Origin: Microbacterium aurantiacum | GTDB lineage: Bacteria; Actinomycetota; Actinomycetes; Actinomycetales; Microbacteriaceae | Assembly: GCF_002872075.1 (NCBI RefSeq) | Contig: NZ_PGGU01000018.1 | Coordinates: 20,237 to 84,236 of the forward strand | Reading direction: 5' to 3' | Length of the DNA: 64,000 nt | Shown here: in pieces, positions 58,317 to 64,000 of the stretch | Numbering within the stretch: position 1 is the first letter of the stretch | How the letters are laid out: each line of letters opens with the position of its first letter | The notes under the pieces: model-generated | Databases searched by the model: none | Told to the model about the DNA's origin: nothing | What the model saw: the letters and a program-made list of their open reading frames with translations, nothing else | Position numbers and translations under genes: made by a program

Positions 58317-59830
58317 CCGCATCAGCGCGCGCCATCATCGACCTCGATGTGACAGGGCATCCCATCAGCCGCCACCTGTACGGGCACTTCGCCGAGCACC
58401 TCGGCCGCTGCATCTACGACGGGTTCTGGGTGGGCGAGGATTCGACGATCCCCAACGAGCGCGGCATCCGCCTCGACATCGTCGAGGCACTGCGCGCCCT
58501 GGACATCCCCAACCTCCGGTGGCCGGGCGGATGCTTCGCCGACACGTACCACTGGCGCGACGGCATCGGCCCACGAGAGGATCGCCCGAAGATCGCCAAC
58601 ACGAACTGGGGCGATGTGGTCGAGAACAACCACTTCGGAACCCACGAGTTCATGGACCTCTGCGACCTGCTCGGCACGGACGCCTACGTCAACGGCAACG
58701 TCGGCAGCGGGACGGTGCAGGAGATGTCCGAGTGGGTGGAGTACCTCACCCGCGGTGACGACAGCCCCATGGCACGTCTCCGCCGGGAGAACGGCCGCGA
58801 CGAACCGTGGCTCGTGCCGTTCTGGGGGCTCGGCAACGAGGCCTGGGGCTGCGGCGGGAACATGTCGGCCGCGCACTACGCGGAGGAGGCACGGCGATAC
58901 GCCACCTTCTGCCACAACCACGGCGAGAACAAGCTCGTCAAGATCGCGGCGGGCGCCAACGAGGACGACCTCGAGTGGACGCGCGTCCTGATGAAGACGC
59001 TGATGGAGTGCCACGGTTGCACTCTCTGGGGCAGCCTGCCCTATCAGGCGATCTCGTTCCACTACTACACCCACTCCGGAGCGGGCATCAACACCGAGGA
59101 CGCGGCACCGTTCAGCGAGGCGCAGTACTACGAGACGATGGCCCACGCCGCCGACATCGACCGCGTCATCCGCGGGCACATCGCCGTCATGGACTCCTAC
59201 GATCCGCACAACCGGGTGAGTCTGGTGTGCGACGAGTGGGGCACGTGGTGGAACGCCGAGGAGGGAACGAACCCGGGCTTCCTGTTCCAGCAGAACACCG
59301 TACGGGATGCCCTCGTCGCGGGTCTCCACTTCGACACCTTCCACCGTCACGCGCGGCGACTGACGATGGCCAACATCGCGCAGACCGTGAACGTGCTGCA
59401 GGCGATGGTCCTCACCGACGGCGAGCACATGGTGCTCACCCCGACGTACCACGTCTTCGAGATGAACAAGGGCCATCAGGATGCGACGCAGCTCACCGCC
59501 CACCTGATCGAGAGTCCGGCGAAAGAGGTCCGCGGCCGGAGCCTCCCCCTCGTGTCCATGTCGGCGTCGACCAAGGGCGGCAACGCCCTCCTCTCCCTCA
59601 CGCACCTGGATGCCGAGGAGGACTGCGTGTTGAGCATCGACCTCCGGGGGCGCCGCGCGGAGCTCGTCCGGGCTCGGGTGCTGACGGGCGAGAGCAGCAC
59701 CGAGTTCAACGATGCCGGCGCGCCGGACCGCGTCGCACCACGGCCGCTCGAGGTCGGACTGGACGGCGGCACGCTGACCGTGACGTTGCCGCCGCACTCG
59801 TTCGCGACGATCGAACTGACGCTCAGCTGA
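58313..59830 (+). CDS. GH51 alpha-L-arabinofuranosidase
   Basis: Cytoplasmic glycosidase of 505 residues that removes terminal alpha-L-arabinofuranosyl units from arabino-oligosaccharides. Recognised from HLYGHFAEHLGRCIYDG at the N-terminus, LRWPGGCFADTYHW, the acid/base Glu in GLGNEAWGCGG (about residue 180) and the nucleophile Glu in CDEWGTWW (about 308). The length is normal and no signal peptide is present, so the substrate must be imported. ATGA overlap with the oxidoreductase gene. Confidence 0.95.
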   Translation: MTASARAIIDLDVTGHPISRHLYGHFAEHLGRCIYDGFWVGEDSTIPNERGIRLDIVEALRALDIPNLRWPGGCFADTYHWRDGIGPREDRPKIANTNWGDVVENNHFGTHEFMDLCDLLGTDAYVNGNVGSGTVQEMSEWVEYLTRGDDSPMARLRRENGRDEPWLVPFWGLGNEAWGCGGNMSAAHYAEEARRYATFCHNHGENKLVKIAAGANEDDLEWTRVLMKTLMECHGCTLWGSLPYQAISFHYYTHSGAGINTEDAAPFSEAQYYETMAHAADIDRVIRGHIAVMDSYDPHNRVSLVCDEWGTWWNAEEGTNPGFLFQQNTVRDALVAGLHFDTFHRHARRLTMANIAQTVNVLQAMVLTDGEHMVLTPTYHVFEMNKGHQDATQLTAHLIESPAKEVRGRSLPLVSMSASTKGGNALLSLTHLDAEEDCVLSIDLRGRRAELVRARVLTGESSTEFNDAGAPDRVAPRPLEVGLDGGTLTVTLPPHSFATIELTLS

Positions 59831-59918
59831 CGTCGGTGACGGCGCACCAGGACGACACCGTGCCTTCCGGCGAGGGCAGGTCGGACAGAATGGATTCGTC
59901 CGCCGCTGAAGGAGTCCC

Positions 59919-60557
59919 ATGACCGACCGCCTCGCACGTGCCCGCGCCACCGGCATCCTCGCCGTACTCCGAGCACCTTCGGCCGCCCTCGCGCTCGAGA
60001 CCGCCGAGGCGATCATCCGCGGTGGCGTGACCGGCATCGAGGTGACGTTCTCCACTCCGGATGCGCCGGCCGTGATCCGCGAGCTCATCGCGCGGCACGG
60101 AGACGCGGCGTACATCGGCGCCGGTACGGTGACCACGGCGGTACAAGCGACTGCAGCCGCAGCGGCAGGCGCCGAGTTCCTGGTCAGCCCCGGCACCCTC
60201 CCCGATCTCACGCGCGCGATGATCGACACCGGACGCACGGTGATGACCGGTGCGCTGACTCCGACCGAGGTGATGCGCGCGCTCGAACTGGGCGTCGACG
60301 TGGTCAAGATCTTCCCCGCATCCCTCGGCGGCCCTTCCTACCTCGGGTCGCTCCGCGGCCCCTTCCCGGATGCTCCCCTCATGCCGACCGGAGGTGTCAC
60401 CCCGGACAACCTCGCCGCGTGGTTCGCGGTCGGGGCCGTCGCGGCCGGCGCCGGTGGCGACCTGGCGAACAGCGCATCGATCGCGGCATCCGACTGGGGC
60501 GACATCGAGCAGCGTTCGACCCGCTTCGCCGCCGCGCTCGCGGTCGTCCGGGCCTGA
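59919..60557 (+). CDS. eda: 2-keto-3-deoxy-6-phosphogluconate aldolase-like protein
   Basis: Class I aldolase of 212 residues of the KDPG/KHG type, cleaving a 2-keto-3-deoxy (phospho)sugar acid to pyruvate and an aldehyde. The Schiff-base lysine is in GVDVVKIFPAS near residue 130 and the proton-shuttling Glu is in GIEVTFSTP near 44. ATG 59919 follows GAAGGAG by 4 nt. It lies 88 nt after the GH51 gene. Whether it acts on KDPG or on a galactonate or related acid is not decidable. Confidence 0.88.
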   Translation: MTDRLARARATGILAVLRAPSAALALETAEAIIRGGVTGIEVTFSTPDAPAVIRELIARHGDAAYIGAGTVTTAVQATAAAAAGAEFLVSPGTLPDLTRAMIDTGRTVMTGALTPTEVMRALELGVDVVKIFPASLGGPSYLGSLRGPFPDAPLMPTGGVTPDNLAAWFAVGAVAAGAGGDLANSASIAASDWGDIEQRSTRFAAALAVVRA

Positions 60558-60566
60558 GCACGCCCC

Positions 60567-61316
60567 GTGATCGAACTCAGCGCCTGGGCATGGGTCGCCC
60601 TTGCGATCGCCGCCGTCACGATCGGCATCTCGAAGACCGCTCTGCCGGGCGGCAGCACACTCGCCATCGCCCTGTTCGCGACGGTGCTCCCGGCTCGCAC
60701 GTCGACCGCCGCCATGCTGCTCCTGCTCATCGTCGGCGACGTGTTCGCGCTGATCGCCTATCGTCGGCATGCGCACTGGCCGACGCTGCTGCGTCTCGCG
60801 CCCGCGGTGATCGCCGGCCTCATCGCCGGATTCGCGTTCCTCGCGTTCGCCGGCGACGGGATCGTCCGGCGGGCGATCGGAGTGATCCTGCTCGTGATGA
60901 TCGCGGTGACCCTGTGGCGCCGGTGGCGGAAGGGCAGAGCGGATGCCGAGGCCGCGCCGGCCGGCGGCATCCTGCTCTCCGGCGTCTACGGCACCCTGGG
61001 CGGTTTCACCACGATGGTCGCGAACGCCGGCGGTCCGGTGATGTCGATGTACTTCCTCGCGACCCGCACTCCGGTGCAGGTGTTCCTCGGCACGTCGGCC
61101 TGGTTCTTCGCGATCATCAACCTCGTCAAGCTGCCGTTCCTCGCCGGGCTCGGGTTGTTCGAAGGGCCGGTGCTGCTGATGGATGCCCTGCTCGCCCCGC
61201 TCGTCGTCGTCGGAGCGCTCGTCGGCCTGCGGGTGGCTCGACGCATCCCGCAGCAGTTGTTCGAGCGGATCGTGATCGTACTGACCGTGGCAGGTTCGCT
61301 GTACCTGCTGTTCTGA
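60567..61316 (+). CDS. TauE/SafE-family permease
   Basis: Membrane protein of 249 residues with seven to eight hydrophobic segments and the two-repeat pattern of sulfite exporter TauE/SafE transporters (GISKTALPGGS near the start and GTLGGFTTMVANAGGPVMSMY in the middle). These move sulfonates, sulfite or other small organic acids. GTG 60567 lies 9 nt after the aldolase stop, so it may be cotranscribed with it. Confidence 0.87.
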   Translation: MIELSAWAWVALAIAAVTIGISKTALPGGSTLAIALFATVLPARTSTAAMLLLLIVGDVFALIAYRRHAHWPTLLRLAPAVIAGLIAGFAFLAFAGDGIVRRAIGVILLVMIAVTLWRRWRKGRADAEAAPAGGILLSGVYGTLGGFTTMVANAGGPVMSMYFLATRTPVQVFLGTSAWFFAIINLVKLPFLAGLGLFEGPVLLMDALLAPLVVVGALVGLRVARRIPQQLFERIVIVLTVAGSLYLLF

Positions 61317-61335
61317 GCCGGCGACCCCGGCTCAG
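61313..61335. terminator. Bidirectional hairpin between convergent genes
   Basis: CTGAGCCGG (61313-61321) pairs with CCGGCTCAG (61327-61335) around a 5-nt loop. It spans both stop codons, so it can end transcription from either side. Confidence 0.6.
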
Positions 61336-62165
61336 TCGAGGAAGATGTCCGGGAACAGCGCGCTGTCGGGAGTTCCCGGGATGGCCGCGTACTTCGAGAA
61401 GTCGCTGACGCCATCGGCCTCGAGCACGTCCTCGACGATGAGGGTCTGACCGGTGTACTCGCGTGCCGGCTTGACGAGCACCGCGTACGCGGCATCCGCG
61501 TAGATGTCGGCCGTGCGACTGGCCGCCATCACCCTCTCGCCGCCGAGCAGGTTCTGCACCGCCGCGGTCGCGATCGTCGTGCGCGGCCAGAGTGCGTTCG
61601 CCGCGATGCCGTCGCGGGCGAACTCCGCGGCGAGACCCAGCGTCACCATCGTCATCCCGAACTTCGCCAGGGTGTAGCCGGTGTGCGCGCCGAGCCACTT
61701 CGGAGACGGGTTCAGCGGCGGCGACAGCGAGAGGATGTGCGGGTTCTCGGCATCCTTGAGGATCGGCACGGCTGCCCGCGACAGCATGAAGGTCCCGCGG
61801 ACGTTGACGTCCTGCATGAGGTCGTACTTCTTCGCGCCGAGCTCGAGCGAACGGGAGAGATCGATCACGCTGGCGTTGTTGATCACGATGTCGATGCCGC
61901 CGAACTCGCCCTGCGTCTTCAGCACGGCCTCGGTGATGTCGTCGTCGTCGCGCACGTCGCCGACGATCGGCAGCGCGTTGCCGCCCGCGGCGCGGATCTG
62001 CTCGGCAGCGGAGTGGACCGTGCCCTCGAGCTTCGGATGCGGGGTGTCGGTCTTCGCGAGCATCGCGATGTTCGCGCCGTCGCGCGCCGCCCGCAGTGCG
62101 ATCGCCAGCCCGATCCCCCGACTGCCGCCGGACATCAGAATCGTCTTGCCTGCCAGTGTGCTCAT
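61332..62165 (-). CDS. SDR-family oxidoreductase (HSDL2-like)
   Basis: Short-chain dehydrogenase of 277 residues. TGxxxGIG appears as SGGSRGIG at about 12-19, NNAS near 97, Ser in ILSLSPP, and Tyr/Lys in TGYTLAKFG. A loop PHPKLEGTVHSAAEQI after the second strand and the C-terminal FPDIFLD are typical of HSDL2-like SDRs linked to fatty-acyl metabolism. ATG 62165 follows GGAG. It follows another SDR gene across hairpin repeat copy 5. Confidence 0.85.
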   Translation of the reverse strand: MSTLAGKTILMSGGSRGIGLAIALRAARDGANIAMLAKTDTPHPKLEGTVHSAAEQIRAAGGNALPIVGDVRDDDDITEAVLKTQGEFGGIDIVINNASVIDLSRSLELGAKKYDLMQDVNVRGTFMLSRAAVPILKDAENPHILSLSPPLNPSPKWLGAHTGYTLAKFGMTMVTLGLAAEFARDGIAANALWPRTTIATAAVQNLLGGERVMAASRTADIYADAAYAVLVKPAREYTGQTLIVEDVLEADGVSDFSKYAAIPGTPDSALFPDIFLD

Positions 62166-62190
62166 GTCTCTCCTTGGTCCTGACCGGTCG

Positions 62191-62249
62191 TTCCCGTCGC
62201 AGAAAGGCCCGGTATCGACGCGTTGTTCCGGGCTTTTTCGCGACCGGAG
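62191..62249. repeat. Hairpin repeat family, copy 5
   Basis: A more diverged copy between two genes in the same direction: TTCCCGTCGCAGAAAGGCCCGGTAT pairs imperfectly with the segment ending GGGCTTTTTCGCGACCGGAG. It shares the CCCGG(TA) core and the TCGCGA ends of the other copies. Confidence 0.75.
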
Positions 62250-62253
62250 CGGG

Positions 62254-63015
62254 TCATTTCGGCGCCATCCGGATCGCGCCGTCGAGCCGGATGGTCTCGC
62301 CGTTGAGGTAGCCGTTCTCGACGATGTGCTGCACGAGCGCCGCATACTCATCGGGGCGGCCCAGGCGCGAGGGGTGCGGCACCTGCTGGCCGAGCGAGTC
62401 CTGAGCCGCCTGCGGCAGGCCCATCAGCATCGGGGTCTCCATGATTCCGGGGGCGATGGTGCAGACGCGGATGCCGTAGCGGGCGAGCTCGCGGGCGATC
62501 GGGAGCGTCATCGCGTGCACGCCGCCCTTCGATGCCGCGTACGCGGGCTGGCCGATCTGGCCGTCGAACGCTGCGACGGATGCGGTGCTGACGATGACGC
62601 CGCGGTCGCCGCTCTCGGTCAGCTCGTTCTTCGCGATCACGGCGGATGCCTGAGAGGTCACGTTGAACGTGCCGATGAGGTTGATGCGGATGATCCGCTC
62701 GAAGTCGGCGAGCACGGCCGGGTTTCCCTCGCGGTCGAGCACCTTCGCGGGCGGGGCGATGCCGGCGCAGTTCACGACGATGCGCAGCGGCGCGACTGCC
62801 TGTGCTGCAGCGACGGCGGCCTGCACCTCGTCGACGCTGGTGACGTCGGCCGGCGCGAAGGCACCGCCGATCTCTGCAGCGAGTTCAGCCCCGGCAGAGG
62901 AGGCGAGGTCCACGATCGTGACGTGGGCGCCCGCGGCGGCGAGCCGTCGGGCTGTCGCGAGGCCGAGCCCGGAGGCTCCGCCCGTGATGAGCGCGCCCTG
63001 TCCGGTGATCTGCAT
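62254..63015 (-). CDS. SDR, 3-hydroxyacyl-CoA dehydrogenase type 2-like
   Basis: Short-chain dehydrogenase of 253 residues resembling HSD17B10-type 3-hydroxyacyl-CoA dehydrogenases. It has TGGASGLG at about 11-18, NCAGIAPP near 84, catalytic Ser in [21 protein letters not shown] with Tyr and Lys, and the following [16 protein letters not shown] 63015 follows GGAG. With the next SDR it may serve branched-chain or fatty-acid degradation, which is inferred from family only. Confidence 0.87.
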   Translation of the reverse strand: MQITGQGALITGGASGLGLATARRLAAAGAHVTIVDLASSAGAELAAEIGGAFAPADVTSVDEVQAAVAAAQAVAPLRIVVNCAGIAPPAKVLDREGNPAVLADFERIIRINLIGTFNVTSQASAVIAKNELTESGDRGVIVSTASVAAFDGQIGQPAYAASKGGVHAMTLPIARELARYGIRVCTIAPGIMETPMLMGLPQAAQDSLGQQVPHPSRLGRPDEYAALVQHIVENGYLNGETIRLDGAIRMAPK

Positions 63016-63121
63016 TCTGTTCTCCCTCGAACGTCATCGTGCGACTGGGTTTCAGCATACGTGGTTCTTGGTTTCACCACGACGCCTTGTCGCCACGGGG
63101 CGAAAGGTGTGGGCTGGCCGC

Positions 63122-63187
63122 ATGGAACTGCGTCGGAAGCGAGCCTACGACACCCCTTCGGAGGAGGCGCTGCGAAAGCGTCTCTGA
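63122..63187 (+). pseudogene. Possible remnant of a DUF488-family gene
   Basis: A 21-codon frame reads MELRRKRAYDTPSEEALRKR and stops. The first 14 residues resemble the start of DUF488 proteins (IKRVYDPPSxEDGYRVLVDRLWPRG), but the conserved remainder is missing. It lies in the 198-bp gap before the kinase-like gene. It could be a decayed gene fragment or chance. Confidence 0.3.
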
Positions 63188-63201
63188 GCGCGGGCACGGG
63201 G

Positions 63202-63207
63202 CAGGAT
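63202..63207 (+). promoter_or_regulatory. Leaderless -10 (CAGGAT) of phosphotransferase-like gene
   Basis: CAGGAT ends 6 nt before the ATG at 63214; no ribosome site. The same CAGGAT-N6-ATG layout precedes the fuconolactonase gene. Confidence 0.5.
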
Positions 63208-63213
63208 GGACAG

Positions 63214-63939
63214 ATGTCGATCCCCACCGAGACTCCCGAGATCCCCGGCCACGTGCGCGAGCTCTCCCAGGGGGCGAGCCTCACTCCGGTCTGGCTGAAC
63301 GGCATCGGCGGACTGACCTTCCGGACCGACGACGGCCGGTACATCAAATGGGGACCGCTGGATCCCGAAGCGAACATGCGCGATGAGGCCGAGCGGATGC
63401 GGTGGGCTCGTCGTTGGATCGCCGTGCCGGAGGTGCTCGATCAAGGACAGGATGCCGAGCACGAGTGGCTGGTCACGATCGCGCTCGACGGTCGCAGCGC
63501 CGTCGACCCGATGTGGGCCGACCAGCCCGGAACCGCTGTACGCGCGGTCGGGGAAGCGCTGCGCGCGATGCACGACACGTTGCCCGTCGAGGACTGCCCC
63601 TGGGAGTGGAGCACGCCGGTGCGGATCGCGGGTGCGGCGACCCGGGGGACGGTCGTGCCGGGGCGTCTCCTGGAGTCTCCGCCGATCGACCGGCTCGTCG
63701 TCTGCCACGGGGACGCCTGCATGCCCAACACCCTGCTCGCCGCCGACGGCCGTTGGAGCGCACACGTCGACCTCGCCGCCCTCGGCACCGCCGATCGCTG
63801 GGCGGACATCGCCGTCGCATCCATGAGCACCGAGTGGAACTACGGGCCGGGCTGGGAGGACGCGCTCATCGAGGCGTACGGCGTCGAGCCCGACCGTGAG
63901 CGACTCGCGTACTACCGCGACCTCTGGAACGCCACCTGA
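63214..63939 (+). CDS. Aminoglycoside-phosphotransferase-like kinase (APH(3') group)
   Basis: Kinase-fold protein of 241 residues. The catalytic loop is CHGDACMPNTLL near residue 167 (HGD...N). The metal-binding segment is HVDLAALGTADRWADIAV, where the usual DxG reads DLAALG. The length and the DRWADIA pattern fit APH(3')-like antibiotic kinases, but many such chromosomal genes have other substrates. ATG 63214 is used; the open frame upstream is antisense to two SDR genes. Confidence 0.82.
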   Translation: MSIPTETPEIPGHVRELSQGASLTPVWLNGIGGLTFRTDDGRYIKWGPLDPEANMRDEAERMRWARRWIAVPEVLDQGQDAEHEWLVTIALDGRSAVDPMWADQPGTAVRAVGEALRAMHDTLPVEDCPWEWSTPVRIAGAATRGTVVPGRLLESPPIDRLVVCHGDACMPNTLLAADGRWSAHVDLAALGTADRWADIAVASMSTEWNYGPGWEDALIEAYGVEPDRERLAYYRDLWNAT

Positions 63940-63977
63940 CCCTCGCCGAAGTCCGCGGGACCGAGGGGCGAGGCGCC

Positions 63978-63983
63978 TAGAAT
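63978..63983 (+). promoter_or_regulatory. Leaderless -10 (TAGAAT) of the last gene
   Basis: TAGAAT ends 6 nt before the ATG at 63990. Confidence 0.5.
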
Positions 63984-63989
63984 GACGCG

Positions 63990-64000
63990 ATGACTCCACC
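63990..64000 (+). CDS. Start of a gene cut by the window edge
   Basis: Only MTP and part of the next codon are visible. It is called a gene start because of the leaderless promoter pattern TAGAAT-N6-ATG; nothing can be said of its function. Confidence 0.4.

Noticed and set aside
25311-62249. CRISPR or clustered repeat array
   Set aside because: The five hairpins are far apart, with genes between them and no spacers; the 18-bp tandem at 25275 has only two units.
61681-63213. Long N-terminal extension in frame with the phosphotransferase-like gene
   Set aside because: It is antisense to two SDR genes; a clear leaderless start lies at 63214.
1-64000. tRNA, rRNA, riboswitch or prophage genes
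   Set aside because: No cloverleaf, rRNA or known riboswitch pattern was recognised on reading; a covariance-model scan would be needed to exclude small RNAs.

Overview
The window is high-GC, gene-dense DNA with almost no space between genes. Its gene content (many carbohydrate importers with LacI regulators, secreted plant-polysaccharide hydrolases, a methylcitrate operon) and its many leaderless promoters point to a soil- or plant-associated actinobacterium, most likely Microbacteriaceae such as Microbacterium. That placement is inferred from gene types and style, not from a marker gene. About 60 protein genes can be supported. I saw no rRNA, tRNA, CRISPR array, transposase or phage gene. 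No gene-free stretch exceeds 300 bases; the longest, 51957-52213, is a divergent regulatory region.

Layout. (1) 1-9.4 kb is a xyloglucan/xylan utilisation locus: two tandem near-duplicate solute-binding lipoproteins with two permeases, an acetylxylan esterase and a secreted GH74 xyloglucanase, linked by three copies of a TCGAARCGCTTCGA-type operator. (2) 9.5-13.8 kb is the propionate methylcitrate operon gntR-prpD-prpB-prpC. (3) 13.8-16.9 kb holds unrelated single genes. (4) 17-25.3 kb carries a ribose-type ABC importer and most of the non-phosphorylating L-fucose pathway: mutarotase, dehydrogenase, fuconate dehydratase, 2-keto-3-deoxyfuconate dehydrogenase, diketo-acid hydrolase. The missing lactonase and a GntR regulator lie 12 kb away at 35-36.7 kb and share the operator core AGACATCCGATG with the main cluster. 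(5) 25.4-26.4 kb is a DUF559-like nuclease-fold gene bracketed by two inverted copies of a hairpin repeat; three more copies lie elsewhere. (6) 26.5-35 kb is a LacI-controlled locus: two permeases, binding protein, FAD oxidoreductase and a divergent Tat-exported clan GH-A-like glycosidase. (7) 36.7-51 kb is mixed metabolism and housekeeping: ribokinase family, cysteine desulfhydrase-like PLP enzyme, ACT protein, a LuxR regulator with two HTH domains, MocR regulator, DUF4407 protein, SixA, TetR/quinone reductase pair, RlmN, and an L7/L12-like repeat protein. (8) 51-60.5 kb holds two LacI genes, a third sugar importer, ThuA-like, Gfo/Idh, GH51 arabinofuranosidase and KDPG-type aldolase genes. 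(9) 60.5-64 kb holds a TauE/SafE permease, two SDRs and a phosphotransferase-like gene.

How it works together. Secreted enzymes (GH74, the Tat-exported hydrolase) release oligosaccharides. Three CUT1 importers without their own ATPase take them up, and cytoplasmic enzymes (esterase, GH51, oxidoreductases) finish the breakdown. L-fucose probably enters through the complete CUT2 importer and is oxidised to pyruvate and lactate. Each module has a recognisable palindromic operator placed at or inside its promoter. Many single genes instead use a leaderless promoter: a -10 hexamer of TANNNT type 6-7 nt before the start codon and no Shine-Dalgarno sequence.
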